Below are positions 46,368-56,866 of a stretch of 64,000 bases of DNA, one piece after another. This DNA is from Ceraceosorus guamensis (lineage: Eukaryota; Basidiomycota; Exobasidiomycetes; Ceraceosorales; Ceraceosoraceae). A program made the position numbers and the translations under genes. The number at the start of each line of letters is the position of its first letter. The stretch's first letter is position 1. The notes beneath the pieces are model-generated. The model worked only from the letters and a program-made list of their open reading frames with translations. It did no database searches and was not told the origin of the DNA. Where the stretch lies: assembly GCF_003144195.1 (NCBI RefSeq), contig NW_020290065.1:23882-87881 (forward strand), written 5' to 3'.

Positions 46368-46490
46368 GTGGGCAGCAATGCATTCAGCTTGCGCCAATGT
46401 CTGGGCTGCTCGCAGCGCCAATAAATCCCACCTCTGTGGGCAGCAATTCATTCAGCTCGCGCCGGTGTCTGGGCCGCTCGCAGCGCCGAT
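46368..46490. repeat. Imperfect 68-nt-offset tandem duplication across a gene end
   Basis: About 55 nt starting GTGGGCAGCAAT at 46368 recurs at 46436 with about six substitutions. The right copy includes the stop codon and last codons of the alpha/beta hydrolase; the left copy lies downstream of the stop. Confidence 0.85.
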
Positions 46491-47773
46491 ATCTCGCTCT
46501 CGCCTTTTGAGAAGGCAAAGACGCCACGCATAATGTCCAAGGACCCTGGCGGATCGTCGTGCCCGGCTCCTGCAGCAATCCATCGGTGTGTGGAAGAGCA
46601 TGCTCCTGCAAGTCCCGTCCGTTGCAGCAAATCGTCGAGATGGTCGCGCCCACGTTGTGGAGTCATGAAATCTTGGTCTGCCCACACGAGGAGCAATCGG
46701 GGTGGCGCGGTCGGTGCTCCGCCATTCGGCGTGTCAGAACAACGCTTTGTGCGAGACCTCAATAGGCGAGCAAGCTCGCGCAAATTGGCGCTTAGCCACG
46801 TCTCCAATTCTGCATTGTTCATGCCAGACGTCTTGCCTAGACAGAACAGGAACTCTTGCGTAGTCGTCTCGATGCCCGACTCTGCCATGTAGCATTCGAA
46901 CAGCAGCTTGCTTCCGCTTTGCGGCTTGCGCGCTGATCCGCCGGCAAGCAAATGCTCGGCCACAGCGGCGTCTAATTCGAGGTCTAGATGAGTGGTGTAG
47001 GGCGGATGAAAGGTTGCGTTGGGATGAGTCCTCTTGCTCTTCTCCCTCTCTCGGGCTGCACGTTTCAGTTGGTCGCGCTTGGAAGCATGCAAAGATTCTG
47101 GCGTCTCTTTGTGACCCCACATGCTCTTGGCGTTCTGTCCCACGCCAACAGACCAGGTGATGGCTTTCTCGCAGCTGCCCAACAAGTTTGCGGCGGAAGG
47201 TGTCATGCGCACCAGGCTGGCGGGGAGAAGACCGAGACTCGATGAAGAGAGGTGCGTAGGTACGAATGGCGAGCAAAGCATGAGGTTGGAAGCTGGGCCC
47301 GAGGGAGAAGGGATGATGAGCTCAGGTCTAGTCCGGAGCAAGTCGAGCATGTACAGCCAACCACCTGAATGGGTAAAGAGGTCCACTTGGTCCACTCCCA
47401 ACGCCTCTAGTATCGACAGTGTTTGCTGTGTCGAGGTTCGCATTCTGGAGTGAGATGGAACGGCAGGTGTGGCGCCTACCCCGGGCCTGTCCGGTACGAC
47501 CATGCAAATACCACGCTGTCGCGCCACACCGTCCAGTATGATTCCCATCCATCGCGAACAGCCAGAAGGGGGAACGTAGAGCGTCAGACGAGAGCGTTGA
47601 GGCAAGTCACTCTTGATTAGATCTGCATCCTCTCCCGTCTTGGCGTGCGTCTCCCAATCGCCAACGAGCGCGAAGGAGACGCGGCTGGACGTGCGCGCAC
47701 AAGGGATGGAGCGATGAAAGCGACCGCGGGAGAGGTAGGTGAATGGATCGTGTGCTGATGACTGGGACGTCAT
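46448..47773 (-). CDS. Alpha/beta hydrolase-fold protein
   Basis: Serine hydrolase of unknown substrate. Single exon, 441 aa, unlike its multi-exon neighbours. Fold markers: VVPDRPGVGAT (oxyanion/HG-equivalent strand), nucleophile elbow THSGGW (Ser about 136), LLLVWADQDFMTP (acid) and AAGAGHDD (His). A large cap insertion (about 190-330) with a charged helix (KRDQLKRAAREREKSKRT) and LLFECYMAESGIETTTQEFLFCLG follows the elbow, as in fungal hydrolases of the DUF/epoxide-hydrolase-like group. No signal peptide is evident. The stop lies inside the imperfect tandem duplication at 46436-46490. It is divergent from the MDR enzyme gene. Confidence 0.82.
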   Translation of the reverse strand: MTSQSSAHDPFTYLSRGRFHRSIPCARTSSRVSFALVGDWETHAKTGEDADLIKSDLPQRSRLTLYVPPSGCSRWMGIILDGVARQRGICMVVPDRPGVGATPAVPSHSRMRTSTQQTLSILEALGVDQVDLFTHSGGWLYMLDLLRTRPELIIPSPSGPASNLMLCSPFVPTHLSSSSLGLLPASLVRMTPSAANLLGSCEKAITWSVGVGQNAKSMWGHKETPESLHASKRDQLKRAAREREKSKRTHPNATFHPPYTTHLDLELDAAVAEHLLAGGSARKPQSGSKLLFECYMAESGIETTTQEFLFCLGKTSGMNNAELETWLSANLRELARLLRSRTKRCSDTPNGGAPTAPPRLLLVWADQDFMTPQRGRDHLDDLLQRTGLAGACSSTHRWIAAGAGHDDPPGSLDIMRGVFAFSKGESEISALRAAQTPARAE

Positions 47774-48939
47774 CGCGAAGCAACCAAGGCTTTGATAGGA
47801 TCTGTGACGAACGCGTTGCGATCACTTGAGACTCGGACGTGCGATTTGCAAGTCACGAGTGCGGGTGGAAGAGTCGCAGTCACGGCTATGTGGACGATCG
47901 CTGCAGCACGGAGCATCACTTTGCCTTTCAACCACGCAACGCAGTGAACGCGATGCGATGCGATGCGATGCGATGCGATGGATGGACCTGGACGTTTCAC
48001 CTCCGGCGGAATTATGAGAGTGCATGAAAGGTAGGCTTTGGCGGTCCGTGCACATTTGGCACAGCACACGCACGAGTCGTGAGTGTGATGGATTGGAGGG
48101 AGAGAAATCTGGCTGGCAATTCACATTGAGCGTGCCACAGAGTCGAGAGCGAGCACGATCTTCCCTTGATCGGGTGTAGCTGATAATGCCCGGGCCCGAT
48201 GGTGGATAACAATCTGCTGTGTGGCCCGATCTGCCAAGACCGGGCGAGGGCGATGGCTATAGCGGGGAGTGCACGAGTGCGTACGTGCGTGCGTGCGTGC
48301 GTGCGAAACGCGAAGCGAATCGCGGTGCCAAGCGGGTCACATGCGTCATGTTTGCGCCGATTCGCCGAGGCTCCGAGGAGTAACTCCGACATACAAATTC
48401 ACGATTCGTGATTGTGACTTGTCGAGTTGCGGTCGCGGATGCCACCAAAGGAGCGCACGCTCATCTCCGAAAGCGGAAACTCCGAGCAGAGAGGTCAAGC
48501 TTGCGGGGCCGCCCATAATGTGACGATCGCGGAATCTCTTCCAAAGGCTTGATTCAGCACGTCCCACTCAGCAGGTTCGTGCCTTGTGGCTTTGTCGTCA
48601 TTGCTTGGCTACTGTGCACAAATGTCTGATTTGCAACTGCGGGGTTATGGTCGAGCAAGATCACCCATTCCGTTCCATTTGAACGGCATCCTTGCCTGCC
48701 GTGCCGCTGCGACCGCGCCCTTCTGCACCGAGAGCGAAATGCTCAAGTCGGCGTCGGGCCGTGCTCAAGAGCAATGTGGACCCGTATCCCAAGGATGTGA
48801 AGGTCAAAGGAAAGGTATGTAAAGGTCGCTTGGCGGCCTCGAACATTTCCCGAGACCGATCGTGACGCAGCGATCAGCTTCTCTGCAACTGCGGAAACCC
48901 CTCTCACCTCCCATCGAGCCCGTTCGTTACACATCCATC
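47774..48939. other. Divergent spacer between the hydrolase and MDR genes
   Basis: It contains a GATGC pentamer array at about 47953-47983 and a GTGC run at about 48281-48304. No gene is supported. Confidence 0.5.
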
Positions 48940-49917
48940 ATGTCGTCCATTCCTCGCGAAATGAACGCCATCGTTATTCGCAAATTTGGCGGAATCGATG
49001 TGCTGGAGCCGGCGCATCTACCTGTGCCCAGCGTGGGCCCCGGTCAAGTACTCGTCAAGGTTGCCTTTGCCAGCGTGGCATCCTGGGACCCTTTCGTTCG
49101 CGAAGGCGGCTTCGCACAAGTCTTTGGCCATGCGCCGAACTTTCCGTACATCATAGGATCAGACGGATCCGGAACGATCGCTGCAGTGGGCATAGGCGTC
49201 ACCCAATTTGCGGTAGGCGACCAAGTCTACTCGATGGGCATGGGTCACTACGCCGAGTACATCGTCCTGGATGCCCAGGCCGTCTCGCCGGTGCCTAAAG
49301 GCTTGCCGCTCGACCAAGCTGGTGCGATGCCCAGCATCGCTCTCACGGCTCTCGTTGGACTGGCAAAAGAGCTGCAGGTGCAGTCTGGACGGACGATCGT
49401 CATCAGTGGAGCCAGCGGCGATACGGGTCAGGTCGCCGTACAATTAGCCAAGCTTTTGGGAGCTCGCGTCCTCGCCATTGCGTCGGGCGAAGATGGCGTA
49501 GCGCTGGCTCGAGAGCTTGGAGCGGATGCGGCCATCGACGGCAAAACCGCTGACATTGCCGCGGCAGTCGAGCAATTCGCACCGGGTGGTGTCGATGCTG
49601 CGTTGGCGCTCGTGGGAGGGGCAAGCCTGGATGCTACCATCGCCGGCGTTCGAAAAGGTGGACACGTGGCTTATCCGCTGGGTGTGATGCCAGAGCCAGA
49701 GCCTCGTCCAGACGTCCATCTGCAACGCTACGACTTGACCAACTACAATGAAAATCCAGCCATTGCTCAGCCTGCAATGAGACAGCTCAACAATCTCATC
49801 CAGTCCACCTCATTCCAAGTCAAAATCGCTCAGATTTTCCCGCTCAACCAAGCAGCAGCGGCTCATCAGGCCGTCTCTGCTCGTCGCGTGGGCAAGATCC
49901 TCCTCTCCACGGGATAA
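48940..49917 (+). CDS. Zinc-less MDR-family NADPH quinone oxidoreductase-like enzyme
   Basis: NAD(P)H-dependent reductase of the QOR branch of the medium-chain dehydrogenase superfamily. Single exon, 325 aa, usual family length. N-terminal GroES-like part: MNAIVIRKFGGIDVLE, GQVLVKVAFASVASWDPFVREG and PYIIGSDGSGTIAAVG with the paired FAVGDQVYSMG. The catalytic-zinc Cys is absent. The Rossmann nucleotide site ISGASGDTGQVAVQLAK is near 150-166; the C-terminal part ends HQAVSARRVGKILLSTG, as in Zta1-like enzymes. The lack of introns in an intron-rich region could reflect recent acquisition or simply a short gene. Start at the first in-frame ATG, 48940. Confidence 0.88.
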   Translation: MSSIPREMNAIVIRKFGGIDVLEPAHLPVPSVGPGQVLVKVAFASVASWDPFVREGGFAQVFGHAPNFPYIIGSDGSGTIAAVGIGVTQFAVGDQVYSMGMGHYAEYIVLDAQAVSPVPKGLPLDQAGAMPSIALTALVGLAKELQVQSGRTIVISGASGDTGQVAVQLAKLLGARVLAIASGEDGVALARELGADAAIDGKTADIAAAVEQFAPGGVDAALALVGGASLDATIAGVRKGGHVAYPLGVMPEPEPRPDVHLQRYDLTNYNENPAIAQPAMRQLNNLIQSTSFQVKIAQIFPLNQAAAAHQAVSARRVGKILLSTG

Positions 49918-50394
49918 ACCTATATTTGCAGCCGTACACGCACTGGTTTCTGAGATGTGTCAGCCTTGTGCCATCCTCGGCCATGTATCCTAGTGCACAC
50001 CTGAGGCGAAATATATCGAAGTGGCGGCGAATGTCTGACAGGGGACGTCGAAGGGACGCGTGGGATGTAGAACAATGGGTGAACTTGGATCTAGATTTCA
50101 GAGGCGCGGTAGGGTGTGGTCACCGGAGCGGATAGAGAATGGTGAGCGGCTTGAGGACGCAGAACCGAAATTTGATGCCAAGCACTGCATCGTTCATGCA
50201 CGCAATGCGCTAGGAAGAGGCCCGCGACGTCAGCTTATCCGCAATGCAGCCGCCCTCCACTCGCTGCTCTCTGCTTGGAGTCGCGAGCAAGGTGGCATTT
50301 GGATGGATGGGCATGCGCAGAGGCTTCGTCTGGACCTTCACCATCCGAGAACGTCGAGATAGCCGGATTCTCGCACAGCAGAGCCAAGCCGACC
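49918..50394. other. Short spacer
   Basis: Nothing recognisable is seen; it presumably holds the MDR 3' end and the promoter of the next gene. Confidence 0.4.
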
Positions 50395-51133
50395 ATGTCA
50401 TTTGCCAAGGATGATCTCAGTTAGTCTATACGCTCCACTTGCGGTAGGACTGATCCAGTCGCGAAATGTCGAGCGATGCTGAGAGACATTCTCCCCCGCA
50501 GGCGCGGTGCCCACGACCGGTCCCTTCATTGTGGAAGTGACGTGAGTGTTGCAGCCCAACAATTGCTCGCACACTCGCATCTCCCACCACTCACGCTATC
50601 GAGCTCTCGCCCGATCTCTGATATAGCATCGTGGCTCGCAACGAAGACAGCGCCAAAGAGATTGTTCGCTACATTACCGAGATCTCCAAGGTCGCCTTGT
50701 CCGACAAGGAACCCGGCACCACTACCGTGAGCTTCGAGGTGCGAACGCGGTGTTTTGCGGTATTGTTGGCGATTGAGCCCCGTGGCCGTTTCTGCCCGCA
50801 GTATCGCCTTTCGCGCGGGGTGCACGATTCAAATTACCTCAACATATACGAAGCCTACACTGGGCTCGAAGCTTTCGAGGTGCGCCTTCAGCTTCAGCCG
50901 CGATGTCGAGTCTCTGCTTACGTGTGTGGTACTTTGTCATCAGGTTCATCGCCAGAACCCGGTCCTCAAAGAGTTTCTAGCGGCAGTACCTGGTCTCGCC
51001 TCGGAAGTCTTCCCAAAGGTGAGCATAGACCTGAACATGAACCTTCGCGTGTCGATCCAAGGCGTAAAGATTTGTCTTAAGACTTACCCGGTCTCTGGCG
51101 CTGCAGTTTTACCGCGACTTGTGGCCTCAGTAA
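50395..51133 (+). CDS. Small ABM-fold (antibiotic biosynthesis monooxygenase-like) protein
   Basis: Dimeric alpha-beta barrel protein; family members include quinol monooxygenases and small-molecule-binding proteins (specific role unknown). Six exons for 118 aa: 50395-50419, 50502-50541, 50627-50738, 50802-50879, 50944-51018, 51107-51133; 357 nt, all in phase. It reads MSFAKDDLSAVPTTGPF, then a first strand FIVEVTIVARNEDSAKEIV, EPGTTTVSFEYRLS, then YLNIYEAYTGLEAFEVHRQNPVLKEF and a C-terminal helix ending RDLWPQ. The motif order EPG-then-YE-then-H matches the ABM domain (Pfam PF03992 type). Two donors are GTGCG and one is GTTAGT, weaker than the usual GTGAGT. Confidence comes from the coherent protein across all five junctions. 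Confidence 0.75.
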
Positions 51134-52389
51134 GCGCCCTCACACTCGGCGTACGAGTCGAGGTGTGCGGGGATATGTTGAGCGGTGCTTGCTGTACCGG
51201 AAGGGGAGATCAGCACGTTGGGGTAAGCGGGGGCGCGTTCAAGTGCGTGTGAGGTCGCGTACCGAGTGATTGAACGCTCCGACAATAACACCTGTAATGC
51301 TCGGCACTACCAATCGATCGCCATGACTCGGTATCAAAGCTGGGTGGAATAAGGGTCATGAGGCTGCGCGATAATACCTAGGTGTGTGGCACGCTCCCCG
51401 AATCAACACAGCCTCGCCTCCCTTCGAGGGCCCGGAACGCGCGCGAGAGTGGTCACGATGACACGGGATGCGCAGACAAAAGCGCTTGGCCTCCAATCAA
51501 TGTCGCCACACGGAGGGTCACTAAGCATTGACGAACGTGCTGTTTTCGCTGCACTCGGGTCTCGCAAATGCTTAGCGGGCGCACGAGATGATGATCGCGG
51601 GAACGTTGAGCGCTGCTCAGTCATGGTGTCGCGGAGTGCCTCTAACAAAGCTTTCCAGCACTGCATGGCTGCTTCGGATGTTTCCTCCCGACGGGAACGT
51701 CTTCAGCCAATTGGACTCGTTACATCGTGATTGGGTCCCATACGCCCAGATGCGCGGCTTGAGCGGGGTGCGCCAGCGCTTCAGGGTCAGTGCATCCAGG
51801 GTTCACAAGGTCAGCACGGATGCAAGCTCACTCTTGCTCGCCTATGCCCACGCCTCGCTCACAGATTTGCGGGACTATCAAGGTACCACAACGTCCCGCA
51901 CACTGACGGAGGCACTGTGCGCAGCCTGCCAGACGGCGTCAAGTAGGATGGTCGGGAGTGCGACGCAGACTCAAAGTCCGCTGCCCTCAGATTCTGCCCT
52001 CGCTGTCAAGTTCACTAGTTCTTCGCGCCAAGGCTACACAGCGTGGTTAGGTGATTCGGCCAGTAGAAGAGCGGCGAGGCTCGCATACGAGGTCAGGATA
52101 ATGAGGTCCGGTATAAAAGCAACGCCATTTCGCGTCGAGAATGGCCTCTCAAAGCAAGACACACATGATTTCCTCAGCTCACTTATCCTCATAGGCGGCT
52201 CAGCAAGGGTCAAGCTCATTGCAAGCATACAAAGTGCATACATTTCCAAGGTGAGTGGTCCAGCTACGACATGGCGGTCCATGCTAAGCACTGAACCAAA
52301 TTCCGACACCCTCGCTGATCGCCACGCTTTGCTTGCAGCAGCAACCACATTCGCACACCCTCGCACTCTATAGCGTTTGAAGGAGCAAC
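51134..52389. other. Spacer with one long uncharacterised ORF
   Basis: A 261-codon plus-strand ORF (51588-52373) lies here without motifs, introns or recognisable family and may be chance. TATAAAAG at 52112-52119 is too far upstream to be called a promoter of the next gene with confidence. Confidence 0.4.
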
Positions 52390-54022
52390 ATGTCGCTCAA
52401 CAAGTATAGCCGCGGACACTGGTCCCTCTCGAGCTCTGCGCTTCCTGCTCTACTGCTGGCTGCCGTCCTGTGCGCTTGGCTCTCCGCCTCGTCAACTTCA
52501 GCCCTCGAGATGCGCAGTGCGCATGTAGGACTGCACGACGGTCAGCAATCTATTTCTCTGGTAAGTCGTGCTGATCTTGTTCACGGTATCAAGGCGAGTC
52601 GGCCACTGCACGATGCGTATGTGTACTGCGTCCTTCTCTTACTTCCCGGCCACTGCGAGCGGCACATGGAGTTGGATGCTCTGACTTTTCCCATTTCTAC
52701 TGCTCATCCAGATCACGCGCCGCGAGCCTCTTCAAGACGCTAGCAAATCCGATTCGCTGGACCCCAAGTCAGACATTGTGCCGAGCCCGACTGCCTTTGG
52801 TCTCTCGCTCTTCCGCAGGGCAGGAACAACATGCATGGGCTGCTGTCTTACTCATCCCGTTTGCGCTCAGGGCGAGAGCGCTCATCAAGCCTGCGGCACC
52901 TGCAGTGGAGCGCAGTGTGCGGGCTGCCCCAAGTCGAACCCCATTCCCAAGCCCCCTCACCGTCGTCGCGAACCTCTCATCGTCTCGGCTGGTGAGGCCC
53001 ACGCTCTGGAGCGTAGGACCGAGAGCGCAATGGCTCCAGCCTCGTTGGGCCTGCCTCTTTCCCGCCGAGCGGGCAAGTGCGACTCGTGCTGTACGGCGCC
53101 CTTGGCTTGCGGTGGCTACAGTTGCGAAGCCTGCAGTCCCGATCAATGCTTGGGCTGCCCTCCGGGACATCCGCCCCGCAAGCGCGAGACTGTTCAGGTG
53201 GGAGCAGATGACGCGAGCATCGAGCTGGCAAGGAAGGAGACCAGCATCAGCACCCCGGCAGAATTTGCTATTTCGATGTTCCGCAGGGCTGGAAAATGCG
53301 ACGCTTGCTGCAAAGAGCCACAGACTTGCGGAGTGGAGCAAGGGTGCGATACTTGTGCGTGGTCCCAGTGCACAAGCTGCCCACACCATTACATTCGCCG
53401 TCAATTGCGCTCCCCTGTGGAGCCTGCGAAAGAAGTGAGCACCCTAGGAAAGAGAGAGCAAAAGGGTCAAGCCGGCACCGACGCTGCTCCTGTTCCCTCT
53501 GACAAGGGCGCATGCGAACCTTGCTGCGCCACGGTGAAAACATGCCTCAAAAACGGAAGATCGTGCGTGAACTGCAGCGTCGACGACTGCAAGGGCTGTC
53601 CGCCGTTCTCCCTTTCGCTGCACACGAGGGCTGAGACTCGCTCCGTTGAGACCAGCGTCAATCTTCTACCCAGGAAAGCATGCAATCCCTGCTGTGCTAC
53701 GCGCGCAGCCTGTATGGCTGGCACAGGACCATGCGTCGAGTGCGGTGCCGACGACTGCAATGGCTGCCCTCCCGAGATTCCGCCGCTCGAGAAACGCGAA
53801 TCAGGGGTCTCGATGAGGATTGACTGGCCGCTGGCCATGCGCTCCCACATTGTCTCGATGCCCTTTGACGTTGTGAACAAGAGACAAGAGGACAATGGGA
53901 ACAACAAGGGTCCACCGACGAAGGGCAACGCCTGCATGCTGTGCTGCAAATTCCTCAAGACTTGCAAGCCACCCAACTGCCCTACATGCGATCCAAAGAC
54001 GTGCACGGGTTGCCCTCCGTGA
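52390..54022 (+). CDS. Secreted precursor with six eight-cysteine modules and Kex2-type sites
   Basis: Not a recognised family. Exons 52390-52560 and 52712-54022 (GTAAGT donor, CCAG acceptor); 493 aa. N-terminal signal peptide with hydrophobic core ALPALLLAAVLCAWLSA, likely cleaved near STSA. Six modules at residues 98-130, 180-207, 253-281, 325-354, 381-410 and 465-492 all obey C-x2-CC-x5-C-x(4-9)-C-x2-C-x4-C-x2-C-P. Linkers are hydrophilic and contain dibasic or basic sites before or after modules (LFRRAG, LSRRAG, MFRRAG, KPPHRRR, HPPRKRE, YIRRQ, GKRE, LEKRE, NKRQ). Modules 2 and 3 are preceded by nearly the same heptad, and module 1 by FRRAG. The architecture looks like a Kex2-processed multi-peptide precursor; the mature products could be disulphide-rich peptides or metal-binding units. 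The role (effector, antimicrobial, wall or signalling) is not inferable. There is no transmembrane or GPI signal. Confidence 0.8.
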
Positions 54023-55410
54023 TGCCCAAGACTGTGGGCCCCAACTTGATCAGGCGAACCCCTTTTCGTCAAGGCCAGAGATTGCTTAGGGCGTAAGAGC
54101 GCTGCTTGATGAATCAGGAAGCGGTGGTTGAGCGGACTGTATTTAGAACCTGCTCTCGAGGTACTGTGCACACCGAGGTCGCAATGTGAAAGCAAGATTT
54201 GAGACCAAGTGTCGCTTTACTCTTCATTCTTGACGATCGTCTGCTCCGCGGCCTTTCCCACGTAGGAAACTAAATCTAGCCTTGCGCACTGGACGTCATT
54301 TCTTTGATATGTGTCACTCTAAATGCGAGGCTTTGTCATCGTGATTCCGTCGCCGGCTGATCAGTGAGCCCTTGAAGTAGGATGTATATGAATGATCTTT
54401 TTCAAATTTGGCACAAGACTACGATGCCAATCTCGAATCACAATCAAGAATCTGAATGTTGTCTTTTGACTGGCAACCACGAGTTGTCAACGCCCAGGGC
54501 ATGACTTGCGAACGCAGAATCGAGAGCGGCAACTCAAATGACTCTTGAATGTCTGGATGCAAAGTCAGAGAAAGTCACCAGACACCAGTCAAAAGTCGAA
54601 GTCAGAAGTCGCGAGTCTTGAGTCAAGAGTCTGAAAAGTTCTTGATGAGGAGCAGGCCAAAACGACGATTTGAATGAGATTTTGGAGCCTAGTGTAAGGC
54701 GCTCGCCACCGCGTCGGCTGTGCATACAGCATGCATGGTCAAGCAAAAGCTAATCACAATTTTGATCAATTTCCAAGAATTAATTGACCATTCAAGAGGC
54801 ACGCGTTATGCGAGGACCCGCATATTCAAGGTTTTCGATTCAAGATTCTGATTGATTCTAGTTTTGAGTCACAATCTTGAATCTGAATTTGAATCATGAA
54901 TCATCAAAATTACGAGTCGAGTCGTCAGCTTTCGTCACGTGTCCCTGTCGTGAGTGGTGAGTAAAGGCCGAGCGAGCGAGCGGGCGCGCGCATATCTCGC
55001 GTCTCATGCACGCGTGCAGCGATAACTCAGTCAGTCCATCATGACTACGACAATCTCGAATCTCAATCGTGAATCTTGAACGAGTCACACACAGCTGCAA
55101 CCGCCTATAACGGGCATCACCCTCAGAGCCTTCTCAATCACAATCGTGAATCGCGTGGATTACACGTGTTGCTACGAAGTCGGCACCAGCGTCACGACAC
55201 GACACGACACGACACGACACGACATGACAGGCGGCGACCTGTCTGGCTTCACTCACGACTAGCGTCCGCATCTATGCATCCCCACTGTTCCATTCTGCAC
55301 CACTCACGCCTCGTCATCACCGCTGCTTAGCACTCCTGCCCGTCTCAGTGGCACCAGTACACCGGAGCTCTGCTTAGGCTAGCGCTGCTCCCCTCTGTCC
55401 ATGTTCGAGC
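54023..55410. other. Spacer dense in CTTGAATC/GAGTCAAGAG words
   Basis: About 1.4 kb without a gene. TCAAGAGT, TTCAAGATTC and ATCTTGAATC words lie at 54430-55080, with an ACACG pentamer array at about 55192-55224. AT-richer than the genes. Confidence 0.5.
55192..55225. repeat. CACGA pentanucleotide array, about six copies
   Basis: Tandem CACGA units upstream of the DUF7924-like gene. Confidence 0.8.
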
Positions 55411-56866
55411 ATGTCGAGCAGCGGGTCGAGCAGCAGAACAAGCTCCCACAACAAAGCGGCCATTCGCAAGTACCGCTTCAACAACCTCAAGAGAGCTGGC
55501 ATCTTTGTGGATAGCCTCGATCGAAGCGAATGGCCACCTTCGATCTCCGAGCTTGCCGACTATCTCAAGAATCACAACTTTACCGAGACGCTTTCAAAGG
55601 AAGAGGTGCGCACGATGACCTTGCATCAGAGTCGAGAGCGAAATGGGTGCTTGGCAGAGTCGAGAGCGAAAACGGTGCTTGGGATGGATGGCCTGCTGAT
55701 TGCCAGGACCCCTCCCTCTGTCGACCTTGCAGGCGGTGCGTTTGAACGGGGCAGTCGGGTTGGTGGACATACCACTGCAAGCCATTCGACCAGACGATGC
55801 AGCGACGAAACCGCTCGGAAGCAGAGGAGCACTTTCGCGAAGTCTGTCTATCACGGGGCCGCGAGTGAAATCCTACTACGGCAAGCAGGAAACCACGTGG
55901 ATGTTACTTGTAGAGGACGTAATGAGTGACGCCACAAACTGTGGGGAGCTAGGCCAGTCGTGAGTGGGTCCTTCATATGATTGAGCAGGCGATGAGATTC
56001 GCAAAGGCATCTTTGACCGCTTTCGATTTCATTTGGTTCCCGTTTGTCGAGCAGACGCAACGAGCTTTGGGATGAGCCAATTGGACCGCTGTCTGGAGAG
56101 CTCGATCCGGTGTCTACACCAAAGCCTGACTTGGCGTATGGTTTGCTTCCACAATCGGTCACAGGAGACGAGACCGCTGACTTGCCCATTCAAGCGCCTC
56201 CGCTCAGCGATGAGTTTCTATTAGCAGCCAAGATCCTCTTTGGCCTTCACGCCTGGCCGTCCGATTCACTTCGAGACGTGGCTTACCCATGCCTCATACT
56301 TGAAGCCAAGTCGGACTCGAATCCACTGTACCACGCAGAGAATCAAGCAGCAGGAGGTGCCGCAAAGGCTCTCATCATGCTCCGCTCCCTACGCGAGATT
56401 CACAAGCAATGTGTGCCAGCAGCTGCCGCTGTATCAACAATGCAGCAGGATCCCTTGCTGCCCGTTCTTGTTTTCTGCACTTCAGGCGATCTCTGGGAAG
56501 TGATGATCGCTTTCGAGTATCCGACGAATCGCAAGTTCCGTCAGGCTGACGTGGTAAGTCGGGGCTGTCTACCGCGAAGCGCTTGGTTTGTGCTCATCGT
56601 GCATGGCATTACATCGCTCGACTCGGCGAGCTTGCTGAGATACATGCTGACAGTCCTTCTTTTGGCAGCACCTTGTGCAGATCTGGATGGGCAAGATCTG
56701 CGTTCCGTGGTGCATGTTTCAGCTTCATTTCATCATCCAGCGTAGTCTCCACTGGATCAAAACAGTGTTCCGCGTTCGGGTTGAACAAGCGCTTGAGGAC
56801 CTCAGGAGGACATTGCAGGAGCGGCAGGCGGTGCCTGCGGACCCAGCAACCACGATAGAGCCTTGA
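55411..56866 (+). CDS. DUF7924-like protein with PD-(D/E)XK-type motif
   Basis: Fungal family of unknown function resembling DUF7924; a nuclease fold is suspected in such families. Proposed exons 55411-55605, 55733-55959, 56055-56553, 56669-56866; 1119 nt, 372 aa in phase. The N-terminus is Ser-rich, then KYRFNNLKRAGIFVDSL. Family blocks: NELWDEPIGPLSGELD, PKPDLAYGLLP, CLILEAKSDSNPLYHAENQAAGGAAKAL (ExK plus YHAENQ) and HLVQIWMGKI. The join to exon 3 is ambiguous. A 95-nt intron (55960-56054) with GTGAGT gives one open frame, but the bases 55991-56046 also read DEIRKGIFDRFRFHLVPV in another frame and would meet SRRNELWDEP only through a one-base frameshift. The gene may therefore be intact or broken here. 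Confidence 0.55.

Noticed and set aside
51588-52373. 261-codon ORF with no motif
   Set aside because: Length alone is weak evidence in GC-rich DNA; no introns, no family, and neighbouring genes do not need it. Left in the spacer description.
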